From Candidatus Hodarchaeota archaeon (GTDB lineage: Archaea > Asgardarchaeota > Heimdallarchaeia > Hodarchaeales > Hodarchaeaceae): a DNA stretch of 7,191 bases. This document shows positions 1 to 6,670 of the stretch, in pieces (position 1 is the first letter of the stretch; each line of letters begins with the position of its first letter). Under the pieces are notes generated by a model. That model ran no database searches, was not told the origin of the DNA, and was given only the letters and a program-made list of their open reading frames with translations. The DNA lies in assembly GCA_016839665.1 (NCBI GenBank), contig JAEOTU010000285.1, positions 1 through 7,191 on the forward strand, in the 5' to 3' direction. Position numbers and translations under genes: made by a program.

Positions 1-476
1 ACGCAGGAGCTCGGGCATTGATACCATACAAACGTTTGTTTCCAGATACTGTTCTTCAGGCATTAGCCGAGAAGAATGGAGTAATTGGAATAGAGGCCGC
101 CCCAGGATATACTGCCACAAAAGAACATCCTATACCTACTATTGACACGTATATGGCACATCTCGAATATTGTGTTGATCTTATGGGTATTGATCATGTC
201 GGGTGCGGGCCCGATACCCTTTATGGAGACCACGTAGGATTTTACCGACTTATGGAGCGATTGCGAAGAAATGATGGATTGGGTCATTATACTCGACCAG
301 GGCAGGCTGGTGACATAGATGTCGCATCCTTACCTGATTATGTCAAAGGAATGGAGAATCCTACAGAAAGTTTACAAAATATTACACGATGGTTGGTTAA
401 ACATGGATATTCTGATCAAGAAATCGCCAAAATCATCGGGGGAAATGCTCTTCGTGTTCTAAAGCAAGTCTGGTGA
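1..476 (+). CDS. Peptidase family M19 (membrane/renal dipeptidase-like), C-terminal part, 5' end outside window
   Basis: M19 enzymes are zinc-dependent TIM-barrel dipeptidases. The reading frame is open from base 3, so the gene starts off the left edge; the TTG at 18 is an internal Leu codon, not a start. About 157 residues are visible. They begin with AGARAL, which matches the segment just after the last zinc-binding His of the family (HS-x-AR-A). KRLFPD carries the Arg that matches the substrate-binding Arg of renal dipeptidase. GVIGIEAAPG is a barrel strand. DHVGCGPDTLYGDH (about residues 64-77) carries the Asp that matches the catalytic Asp288 of the human enzyme. The C-terminus (YSDQEIAKIIGGNALRVL) is the typical closing helix. 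All five expected zinc ligands lie upstream, so activity cannot be judged. The gene ends 60 bp from the stop of the convergent beta-helix gene. Family assignment is firm; substrate is unknown. A decayed copy of its 3' end lies at 2960-3008. Confidence 0.9.
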   Translation, partial: AGARALIPYKRLFPDTVLQALAEKNGVIGIEAAPGYTATKEHPIPTIDTYMAHLEYCVDLMGIDHVGCGPDTLYGDHVGFYRLMERLRRNDGLGHYTRPGQAGDIDVASLPDYVKGMENPTESLQNITRWLVKHGYSDQEIAKIIGGNALRVLKQVW

Positions 477-507
477 AGACAATAATCAGAAACTTCTACT
501 CTTTCCG

Positions 508-531
508 TTTTTCCCCCTTTTTTGTCTTTTT
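508..531 (+). terminator. Oligo-T tracts, probable archaeal terminator of the M19 gene
   Basis: Three T-runs (508-512, 518-523 and 527-531) lie 32-55 bases after the M19 stop codon, in a pyrimidine-only context. There is no stem-loop upstream. Archaeal transcription commonly ends at such T-tracts, so this is a reasonable + strand terminator. The opposite strand has no comparable T-run after the beta-helix gene, whose stop is at 537-539. Inferred from composition only. Confidence 0.5.
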
Positions 532-536
532 AATTC

Positions 537-2870
537 TCATTCCTTTTTCTTCAATCTGAAATATTGAATACTAATAATGACTATCAGACTCATCATTATA
601 ATCCACGCGAAAAGATTCTTAGTTTCTTTTCTTGCTGTATCTCCTAGATCATTAGTGATTTCAGACTCAGGAATCTCCTGTAAGGGGAATTCATCTAAAG
701 ACTGAGCGGTTCCACCAATTTGATAACTACCGATTCCTGTCCAATCTGACCAGTAATTTCCCTCTTCTGTGTCTGGATAATACCAAATATTATCTGAACC
801 ATCATCAAATGCCTGGAATGAACCACTATTATCAATAAAAGAATTATGGTGGACACTGCAATTACTTACAGCCTGACCTAAAAAAACCCCATACCTTGCG
901 CTATTCTGAATCGTGTTATGATTAATACTGATGTTTTTACCTATTGATACGGAAATTCCATTTCCATCGGTGTTGTTAATCAAGTTGTTAGTAATATTAC
1001 AATAATTGACGCCATACAATTCTAAGGCAAGGTAAGAAACATTATCAGAAAAGAAGTTATTTCGTGTGATTATTAATGAATCACTCCACGATAACCTAAT
1101 AGCAGCACTCCCACATTTTGAAAATGTATTATTCTCTAAAACATTTAGATTACTTCTCCTTAATCTAATACCATCAAATTCGCTTTGAAGGAATTTATTC
1201 TCAGAAATGACAGAGTAATTCAAATTAGAGAAAGTAAAACCAGTGTGGTATGACTTATAACAATAGTTCTTTGTAAAAATCGAAGCGTTTACCCAATATA
1301 GGTCTATCGCTAAGTGCTTATTATAACAGAAGACATTATTCGAGATAAATAGGTCCTTTGAAAAGAATATATATATTCCACGAAGGGCATTATTGCAGAT
1401 ATTCTCTTCTACTGTTAGAATACTGCAATTAGCAATAAAAATTCCAACCTCTGTTGCAAGACTAAGATTATTATTTCTTATACTTACATTTGTACAAAGA
1501 TTCAATCTGAGGGGTATATCAATTGCTTTAGGAGTCTGATTTCTAATTATTCCATGAGAACAATTCAGTAAAACTATCTGTCCATAATCATTACTACTGA
1601 TATCAAAGAATTGGATATTATAGATAAAACCGAGCTCTTTCTTATTTACTAAGTTGTTTTCAACTTCATAATCCAGATATTCATCCATACTTGAACCGTA
1701 TATTTCAAGACCACTATTTGTACAATTATTACGTTTTATTAAGGTTTGGGGAGAATTAATTGAATAAATTGCATCCCTTTTTGTGCTACAAATATTATCC
1801 AATATGGATGAAGAGGTAGAAGACTTGATATTTATTCCGTATTCACCATAACAGGTATTGTTCGAAATTATTGATTTGGTAGAGTATGCTAGGTAGATTG
1901 CAGCTCTCTCGTTGTTTTCACATGTATTATTACCAATATTTGAGAAAGGGCAATATTCTACACTTATCCCTCGTCTATTCTCGTAACAAATATTATTTCT
2001 AATTGTACAATTATCAGAATTCTCAAGATGTATTCCATGGCGATAATTTGGAGCATTGTGACAATTATTGCTCTCAACCACACATCTTTTACTATAATTG
2101 AGATATATTCCACTACAAGTACAATCTCTGATCGTAATGTTTGTACAAAAGATAAGAGCTATCGCTTGCTCAATTTTAAAGATTTGTTGATTACCAACAA
2201 TACTGTTAATGCAATTGACCAGAACCAATTGTCCATAAATAGGATCTCTTAAATCAAAATTCTGTTGGTTGATAAACACCCCGAGCGGCTTTTGATTAAC
2301 GAAATTATTCTGAATTTCATAAGAGGTATAATACTCAAGCAATTCTTCCTGTATCATTATCCCACCTCCTCCCAATGTGTTATCCAATACGGTTGAATAG
2401 GCTGCTCGGTTTAGCCAGATTCCTATTTCACGAGTTGATAATCTGTTATTTCGGATTGTCATATTTTGACAATTGAAGACCTTTATTCCTATCTCACTAT
2501 TTTCTACGATAATATTCATACATGTTAATGTATTTGGGGTCACATTCATGACATTAATGCCAATATGATAAGCTTTAATCTCACAATTCTTAATGATACA
2601 ATATTTACTGGTATTGGTAATCAGAATTCCATCGGTATATACATAATATTCTGAATTAATAGATCTATATTGTATAACATAGGGATTGTGTAAAGACCCG
2701 TCCCCTCCAAGCGCATACTTTTCAAAATCATTATCTGAATAGATACGAACTTCCTCTGAAGTGGACAAGGAACTTTTTATGTTATAATAGGAACTTACTG
2801 TATCAAAAATAAGATTTGATGAAAGTAGAAGAATTAAAAGCAGAAAAGCAATTCTTTTTTTCATTTTCAC
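537..2870 (-). CDS. Secreted, C-terminally membrane-anchored parallel beta-helix protein (NosD/CASH-like repeats)
   Basis: Predicted cell-surface protein of 775-777 residues. Residues 1-27 form a signal peptide (KMKKR then a Leu/Ile core). GGDGSLHNPYVI (55-66) is the N-terminal cap motif usual before archaeal NosD-type repeats. Residues 80-690 are 21-25-residue beta-helix coils of the pattern x-N-N-x-C/x-x-N...GI-x-L-x-x-S. NYWSDW (705-710) to FPL closes the fold, and LFAWIIMMSLIVIISIQYF (753-771) followed by RLKKKE is the membrane anchor. About 22 N-x-S/T sequons suggest heavy glycosylation. The beta-helix array is split into two modules by a 45-residue element at 184-228 and 401-445. The frame starts with GTG (2868-2870) directly after an in-frame TAA (2871-2873); the ATG at 2862-2864 (Met3) is an equal candidate, so the N-terminus is fixed within two residues. 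NosD itself matures nitrous oxide reductase, but no nos genes are here, so that role should not be transferred. The ligand or carbohydrate target is unknown. Confidence 0.88.
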   Translation of the reverse strand: MKMKKRIAFLLLILLLSSNLIFDTVSSYYNIKSSLSTSEEVRIYSDNDFEKYALGGDGSLHNPYVIQYRSINSEYYVYTDGILITNTSKYCIIKNCEIKAYHIGINVMNVTPNTLTCMNIIVENSEIGIKVFNCQNMTIRNNRLSTREIGIWLNRAAYSTVLDNTLGGGGIMIQEELLEYYTSYEIQNNFVNQKPLGVFINQQNFDLRDPIYGQLVLVNCINSIVGNQQIFKIEQAIALIFCTNITIRDCTCSGIYLNYSKRCVVESNNCHNAPNYRHGIHLENSDNCTIRNNICYENRRGISVEYCPFSNIGNNTCENNERAAIYLAYSTKSIISNNTCYGEYGINIKSSTSSSILDNICSTKRDAIYSINSPQTLIKRNNCTNSGLEIYGSSMDEYLDYEVENNLVNKKELGFIYNIQFFDISSNDYGQIVLLNCSHGIIRNQTPKAIDIPLRLNLCTNVSIRNNNLSLATEVGIFIANCSILTVEENICNNALRGIYIFFSKDLFISNNVFCYNKHLAIDLYWVNASIFTKNYCYKSYHTGFTFSNLNYSVISENKFLQSEFDGIRLRRSNLNVLENNTFSKCGSAAIRLSWSDSLIITRNNFFSDNVSYLALELYGVNYCNITNNLINNTDGNGISVSIGKNISINHNTIQNSARYGVFLGQAVSNCSVHHNSFIDNSGSFQAFDDGSDNIWYYPDTEEGNYWSDWTGIGSYQIGGTAQSLDEFPLQEIPESEITNDLGDTARKETKNLFAWIIMMSLIVIISIQYFRLKKKE

Positions 2871-2872
2871 TT

Positions 2873-2891
2873 ACTAGAATGATTTTCTAGT
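2873..2891. promoter_or_regulatory. 19-bp inverted repeat upstream of the beta-helix gene, operator-like
   Basis: ACTAGAA and TTCTAGT (7-bp arms, perfect complements) flank a 5-bp spacer, centred on 2882. The element ends 2 bases before the GTG and 8 bases before the ATG of the beta-helix gene. It lies between the start codon and the best TATA-like sequence (2893-2899). That position would suit a dimeric repressor site or a short hairpin in the 5' leader. The dyad is seen directly; its function is inference. Confidence 0.4.
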
Positions 2892-2892
2892 G

Positions 2893-2899
2893 TTTATTT
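2893..2899 (-). promoter_or_regulatory. Possible TATA box of the beta-helix gene
   Basis: On the - strand the sequence reads AAATAAA, preceded by the purine-rich stretch GTGAAAAATC, which could serve as a BRE. Its centre is about 26 bases upstream of the GTG and 32 upstream of the ATG, which would fit a leaderless or very short-leader transcript. That agrees with the lack of a good Shine-Dalgarno sequence before this gene. A-rich matches are common in this AT-rich DNA, so support is weak. Confidence 0.28.
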
Positions 2900-2910
2900 G
2901 ATTTTTCACC

Positions 2911-2930
2911 TGTGCACATACTAATAGTAT
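2911..2930. repeat. Two abutting perfect dyads upstream of the beta-helix gene
   Basis: TGTGCACA (2911-2918) is an 8-bp perfect palindrome. It shares its last base with ATACTA-A-TAGTAT (2918-2930), a 13-bp dyad with 6-bp arms. Together with the inverted repeat at 2873-2891, three dyads fall within 58 bp. They would lie upstream of the presumed TATA box, where archaeal activators often bind. The symmetry is seen in the sequence; a regulatory role is inferred. Confidence 0.35.
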
Positions 2931-2959
2931 CATTCTGACCTAGAGCTCCCTTTTGTGCA

Positions 2960-3008
2960 ATTCCAAAATTATTTGGGTGTTATTCGTCTTCTTAAACAAG
3001 TCTGGTGA
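2960..3008 (+). pseudogene. Relic of a second M19 dipeptidase gene (3'-terminal fragment)
   Basis: The last ten codons here (2979-3008) read VIRLLKQVW-stop, against ALRVLKQVW-stop in the intact M19 gene (447-476). They match at 25 of 30 bases, and the bases 2997-3011 are identical to 465-479. Every difference is synonymous or conservative (A/V, L/I, V/L). Just upstream, 2960-2977 in another frame reads IPKLFG, against IAKIIG in the intact gene. The two blocks are joined by an apparent 5-base deletion that shifts the frame. A weaker match, SDLE against SDQE, can be traced to 2931-2945 across an apparent 14-base insertion. No start or catalytic region remains, so this is a non-functional remnant of a diverged paralogue. 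Confidence 0.7.
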
Positions 3009-3141
3009 AGATATCAATTAACTAACTTTTTTCAAATGATAAATCACTTAAAACAGAAAAAAATGTCCATTTACAACCCTAAAAAGAGAATATGCGTTCC
3101 AGTTGAGCTTAGAATCGTCTTGGCCAACATCTAATGACCTT
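3009..3141. other. Intergenic region before the transporter operon, no clear promoter
   Basis: After the M19 relic there is one T-run (3027-3032) that could be what is left of the lost gene's terminator, as the intact copy is also followed by T-tracts. The rest is A-rich. CTTAAAAC (3047-3054) and CTAAAAAG (3079-3086) are the best TATA-like strings for the downstream transporters, but neither is distinctive. I see no RNA gene, coding frame or repeat here beyond the relic. Confidence 0.35.
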
Positions 3142-3147
3142 GGAGGA
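3142..3147 (+). promoter_or_regulatory. Shine-Dalgarno site of the first MFS gene
   Basis: GGAGGA lies 8 bases before the GTG at 3156-3158 and complements the CCUCC core of the 16S rRNA 3' end. It decides for this GTG over the in-frame GTG at 3165. The ATG at 3134 is out of frame and runs into TAA at 3149-3151. Confidence 0.7.
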
Positions 3148-3155
3148 ATAATTCA

Positions 3156-4358
3156 GTGAAGACAGTGAGTTTTCTTAATTCAAACATTATTACGCTCACA
3201 ATAACGCATTTCTTATGGGGATTTGTCAATTCTGTCTATGCAATCCAAATTCAACCCTATCTGTTGGCTATTTACGGTACAAGTCCTGAAGCAGCACAAA
3301 CCTTAGGATTAATTCTTTCTATTGGGGGATTCTCGGCTGTTATTCCCCTACTGTTGAGTTTCACTGCGGATTTTTATGGTCGGAAGAAAATCATAGTTAT
3401 TGGAGAAATAACTAGTGTTGTTGGGTTGGTTGGTCTTTCACTAGCAGGATTAGATGTTTTTGTGTCCCTACTTAGTATAATTATTTTTAATGTAGGAATT
3501 GGGTTATATGATCCCCCATTGCAAGGATTAATTCATGAGTCAGCTATTGAAAAAGCTATTGAAAGAAGAGGGCTAGCTTATTCGATTGTTTATAATTCTG
3601 CTTCGATTGCTGGAATAATCGCTTCTTTTCTCATTCAAGTGGGAGGTGAACTAGTTACTTTCTTTCAAGTGAGTTGTTTTTTATTAGGTGGAGCCGTCCT
3701 CATCAATTTTCTAGCATTACGAGATATTCTTCCGAACAACAGAGAAATTGCGTTTGTTGGTCTATTTAAAAAACCTTTATCACGTTTAACTGCAGTTGCT
3801 TTTGCTATTGATACATTTTCCTGGGGTTTACCACTATCTATTGCAAATGGAATCTACATTATTCTTTTTGGAGTGGATGTTACGTTTATAGCAACAATAA
3901 ACTTTGTGATGACACTTTTATTGGTTCTTCTTCAATATCCTGCTGGTATGGTTGTTGATCGTTTTGGCAGGATCCTTGGACTCATTTTAGGAGAACTTAC
4001 AGGTATTATGTGGATAGGGTTGGTAATCCTGGCAATAACAACACCTAGCATTGCCCTTGATATATTGATCCTTGCGTACGCAATCTTAGGAATTAGTATT
4101 GCTTTTTGGAGGCCGTCTGTTACTTTGAGTTTTATTGACATCGATCCATCAGCAGCTTCAACAAATTTCGGGATACTGGCATTTATTCAGCGACTAGGTT
4201 GGGTTCCGACTGCAGTTATTGCTGGATTTCTTTTTCCACTAATTGGCTTTCCACCATTGCTACTAGTGACATTTATTGGTACATTGATCGTTATAACAAT
4301 TTTCTTGAAAATAGATAGAATTGAAAAGAGATCAAATGTCGAAAATCTTAGCTCCTGA
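3156..4358 (+). CDS. Major facilitator superfamily transporter, first of an overlapping pair
   Basis: A 400-residue integral membrane protein with twelve likely transmembrane helices (about 10-30, 47-68, 78-96, 100-118, 141-161, 165-187, 211-237, 243-263, 273-291, 298-318, 337-360 and 365-384). The MFS motif A between helices 2 and 3 is present as TADFYGRKK (70-78), and its pseudo-symmetric partner between helices 8 and 9 as GMVVDRFGR (264-272). Helices 1 and 7 also share FLWGFVNS / FSWGLPLS, as expected from the two-fold repeat of the family. There is no clear GP-x-x-GG antiporter motif in helix 5 (ASIAGIIAS instead), unlike the next gene. Length is normal. The GTG start is supported by GGAGGA 8 bases upstream. 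The 3' end overlaps the next MFS gene, so the two are probably translated together. The substrate cannot be read from the sequence; a sugar, metabolite or drug are all possible. Confidence 0.88.
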   Translation: MKTVSFLNSNIITLTITHFLWGFVNSVYAIQIQPYLLAIYGTSPEAAQTLGLILSIGGFSAVIPLLLSFTADFYGRKKIIVIGEITSVVGLVGLSLAGLDVFVSLLSIIIFNVGIGLYDPPLQGLIHESAIEKAIERRGLAYSIVYNSASIAGIIASFLIQVGGELVTFFQVSCFLLGGAVLINFLALRDILPNNREIAFVGLFKKPLSRLTAVAFAIDTFSWGLPLSIANGIYIILFGVDVTFIATINFVMTLLLVLLQYPAGMVVDRFGRILGLILGELTGIMWIGLVILAITTPSIALDILILAYAILGISIAFWRPSVTLSFIDIDPSAASTNFGILAFIQRLGWVPTAVIAGFLFPLIGFPPLLLVTFIGTLIVITIFLKIDRIEKRSNVENLSS

Positions 4359-5658
4359 TAGAAGAAGTGGTACATTGACTACAATTGAAAAAACCTCCTC
4401 CAAGAACGCATATATGCTTCTTTTTGCTTCCCAGATCGTTAATATTGGCTTTGGTTTATTAGCGATTTTTATCACACTCCTCGCAGATGAAATTCATTTG
4501 CGACCATTAGAAATAGGAGTAATCATTTCAATATTTATGGTTGCTCGAGCTATTTCTTCTGCAACAGTTCCAGCCATTTCTGATAAGTTAGGTAGGAAAG
4601 TAATACTCATTGTCTCACTTCTTGTTTATGCTTTGAGTACAACTTTGTTAGGATTTGCCAGAGATTTCCTATCATTATTTTTGTTACGAATAGTCGAAGG
4701 GGCCTCGGCTGGTGCAGTTTTTCCTACAGCAGAAGCCTTACTGGTCGATTCAGTTCCTACCAAAGATCGAGGCGCATGGATGGGAAAATATTTCACGACT
4801 TTTAATTTTGGTTTCATTATCGGACCTGCGTTAGGAGGGATCCTCTTTACATTTGGAACCGATGTGCTTCTTTTAGATAAATTGGCTTCATTTACGATCC
4901 CATTCTTGTTCACAGGGGTTCTCGGGTTTTTATCTATGGTTTCAGTGATCATTTTTGTCCATGATATTTTAAAAACGCAAAAACCTGAGGAAAAACAAAC
5001 CAGCCCTTTTAATCAAATTGATACGCTTACAACGCCGTATTTCAATTCCTTTCTCTTCGTTGGAGTTCTGAGCGGATTTGCGCTCGGCTTGATAATACCA
5101 ATTTTTACATTGCATATGACTGATGCCTTTCTTTTGGATGAAGGTACAATAGGCTTTCTTTTCACGATAAGTGGGAGTGCAGCACTTCTGGTTAATTATC
5201 CTGCGGGCAAGCTTAGCGATAAGATTGATAGAATGAAAATAGTATCAGTTGGTATGGTCTTTACAGGGCTCGCATTTGTCGGGGTAGCTCTCTCAACCAC
5301 TCTCTTAATTGCTATTGTATTCTTCATTTTCCGATCGATTGCTTTTCAGGCATATTTACCTGCTTATCGTGCTTTTCAAGCAGATAAAATCCCCGAAATG
5401 TTACGAGGCAAAATCATGGGTCGCATCCAATCTGCGTTTAATACTGGAGCGGTATTTGGGCCTTTAATAGGAGCAGGAATCTATGAGTTATATGTTTCAC
5501 AATCGGTGCAGATTTTCGGATATAGCTTTTTTGGTGGAGGCGTTCCTTTTTTCGTCGCTGGTCTATTTGGTCTAACTCAAGTTTTCATTGCAGTCTATAT
5601 CCTGAAAAATGAGAATAAAACCAAAGAAAATACTGACAAAGCATTAAGAATGGCCTAA
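4336..5658 (+). CDS. MFS transporter with drug:proton antiporter-type motifs, second of the pair
   Basis: A 440-residue membrane protein counted from the ATG at 4336. An in-frame TTG at 4321 would add five residues but has no better ribosome site; only a weak AGAG (4327-4330) lies 5 bases before the ATG. After a cytosolic N-terminal tail of roughly 25 residues there are about twelve helices. Motif A is SDKLGRK (residues 82-88). Motif B is LLRIVEGASAGA, with its Arg at 118. Motif C is GFIIGPALGG (159-168) in helix 5, and a second motif-A-like loop is GKLSDKIDR (291-299). Motif B plus motif C is typical of the DHA1-like drug:H+ antiporters, so efflux is the likelier direction. A charged, Lys/Asp-rich loop (about 210-235) separates the two halves. 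The start lies 23 bases inside the preceding MFS gene. The stop overlaps the convergent reductase by 15 bp. The substrate is unknown. Confidence 0.87.
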   Translation: MSKILAPDRRSGTLTTIEKTSSKNAYMLLFASQIVNIGFGLLAIFITLLADEIHLRPLEIGVIISIFMVARAISSATVPAISDKLGRKVILIVSLLVYALSTTLLGFARDFLSLFLLRIVEGASAGAVFPTAEALLVDSVPTKDRGAWMGKYFTTFNFGFIIGPALGGILFTFGTDVLLLDKLASFTIPFLFTGVLGFLSMVSVIIFVHDILKTQKPEEKQTSPFNQIDTLTTPYFNSFLFVGVLSGFALGLIIPIFTLHMTDAFLLDEGTIGFLFTISGSAALLVNYPAGKLSDKIDRMKIVSVGMVFTGLAFVGVALSTTLLIAIVFFIFRSIAFQAYLPAYRAFQADKIPEMLRGKIMGRIQSAFNTGAVFGPLIGAGIYELYVSQSVQIFGYSFFGGGVPFFVAGLFGLTQVFIAVYILKNENKTKENTDKALRMA

Positions 5659-6633
5659 AATGGGGTGAGGTTTATAGGCTTCTTCCACGCGTTTGATATC
5701 ATCATCAGACAATGTGATTTCAAGTGCTTCTACTGCTTGTTCAACATGTTCGAGTTTCGTTGCTCCTATAATAGGTGAGGTAACATAATCTTTTGAAAAC
5801 AACCATGCGAGAGCAATTTGTGCTGGGGTTACATCTTTCTCTTGAGCAATTGCCACGACACGTTCGACTACATCAAAATCTTCTGGTTTAAAATAGCGGG
5901 GTTTCATATATTTGTCTGTGCGAGCTCGAATATAGTCAGCTTTGCCATCACGAGTATATTTTCCTGATAAAAATCCCCGTGCTAGGGGTGACCATGGGAT
6001 TACCCCTATTTCTTGATCCTTACAAAGCGGGAGCATTTCGCGTTCTTCTTCTCTGTAACACAAATTATAGTGATTTTGCATGGTTCTGAATGGTTCTAAT
6101 CCATGTTGTTCTGCCATCCACAAGCTTTTAGCGAATTGCCAAGCAAACATAGAACTGGCACCGATATGTAAAACGCTACCGTTTTCAATAAGTAAATTCA
6201 ATGATCGTAAGATCTCTTCCATGGGAGTATGTGGGTCGAGTCTATGGATTTGATAGAGATCCACATACTCCATTTCTAAGCGTTTTAATGAGTCTTTGAT
6301 TGCTCGCGTGATATGATATCGCGAAAGGCCACTTTTATTTGGCTTAGGGTCAGTAGCATAACCTTTTACTGGGAAAAACACCTTTGTAGCTATTACAACA
6401 TCATCCCGATAATCATTGAGTAATTCCCCCGTGATTTCTTCTGATCTTCCCCGTGAATAAACATTGGCTGTATCATAAAAATTAATTCCAAGATCCAGGG
6501 CCTTTTTCACAATGGGTCGAGACGCGTCAATATCTAGACACCATTTTAATAAAGTAGGATCACCATATGACATCATTCCCAAACATAATCTGGAAACATC
6601 CAATCCAGTCTTTCCTAATTTTACGTATTGCAT
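5644..6633 (-). CDS. Aldo/keto reductase, YajO-like
   Basis: A complete 329-residue NADPH-dependent oxidoreductase with the (beta/alpha)8 fold. The catalytic tetrad is visible: Asp54 and Tyr59 in FYDTANVYS, Lys84 in ATKVF, and His130 in LYQIHR. The cofactor-binding loops are SPLARGFLSGK (215-225) and SPIIGATKLEHVEQA (286-300). The start (MQYVKLGKTGLDVSRLCLG), the YREEEREMLPLC segment and the ending YKPHPILG closely resemble E. coli YajO, as I recall that sequence; YajO has been linked to reductive formation of deoxyxylulose 5-phosphate, but many relatives act broadly on aldehydes and ketones. The physiological substrate here is therefore open. The ATG at 6631-6633 has a GGTGA ribosome site 6 bases upstream. 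The gene follows the TPR gene by 37 bp in the same direction and overlaps the convergent MFS gene at its 3' end. Confidence 0.93.
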   Translation of the reverse strand: MQYVKLGKTGLDVSRLCLGMMSYGDPTLLKWCLDIDASRPIVKKALDLGINFYDTANVYSRGRSEEITGELLNDYRDDVVIATKVFFPVKGYATDPKPNKSGLSRYHITRAIKDSLKRLEMEYVDLYQIHRLDPHTPMEEILRSLNLLIENGSVLHIGASSMFAWQFAKSLWMAEQHGLEPFRTMQNHYNLCYREEEREMLPLCKDQEIGVIPWSPLARGFLSGKYTRDGKADYIRARTDKYMKPRYFKPEDFDVVERVVAIAQEKDVTPAQIALAWLFSKDYVTSPIIGATKLEHVEQAVEALEITLSDDDIKRVEEAYKPHPILGHS

Positions 6634-6639
6634 GAACCT

Positions 6640-6644
6640 TCACC
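6640..6644 (-). promoter_or_regulatory. Archaeal-type GGTGA ribosome binding site of the aldo/keto reductase
   Basis: On the - strand GGTGA, within AAGGTGAAG, lies 6 bases before the ATG. It pairs with the UCACC of the 16S rRNA 3' end and fixes the start. A TATAATT string (6654-6660, - strand) is centred only 24 bases before the ATG. As a promoter it would leave no leader to hold this site, so read-through from the TPR gene, or a promoter within that gene, is more likely. Confidence 0.65.
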
Positions 6645-6670
6645 TTCTAAGAGAATTATAATTTCAGGAT

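Noticed and set aside
63..287. Open frame of 74 codons on the - strand
   Set aside because: It lies fully inside the M19 gene on the other strand, which has strong family motifs; the antisense peptide shows no recognisable pattern.
2028..2252. Open frame of 74 codons on the + strand
   Set aside because: It is antisense to the beta-helix gene and its Ile/Thr/Asn-rich content is what repeated Asn codons give on the reverse strand.
960..2500. Recurrent AAT/ATT-rich short repeats that could suggest a CRISPR or satellite array
   Set aside because: The periodicity of about 66 bases matches the 21-25-residue beta-helix coils in frame; the units are degenerate and there are no identical repeats with unique spacers.
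537..2870. Functional call as NosD, copper delivery to nitrous oxide reductase
   Set aside because: Only the beta-helix repeat class is shared. There are no nos neighbours, and such repeats occur in many unrelated archaeal surface proteins.
465..3011. A mobile element bounded by target-site duplications
   Set aside because: No transposase, integrase or terminal inverted repeats lie between the 15-bp repeats, and the homology extends beyond the repeat as diverged coding sequence.
3932..4375. Two open frames on the - strand (3932-4141 and 4187-4375)
   Set aside because: Both are antisense to MFS genes whose helices and motifs run through these positions; no ribosome site or known motif supports them.
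4626..4952. Open frame of 108 codons on the - strand
   Set aside because: It is antisense to MFS motifs B and C; the Lys/Pro/Ser-rich product looks like a reverse-strand artefact.
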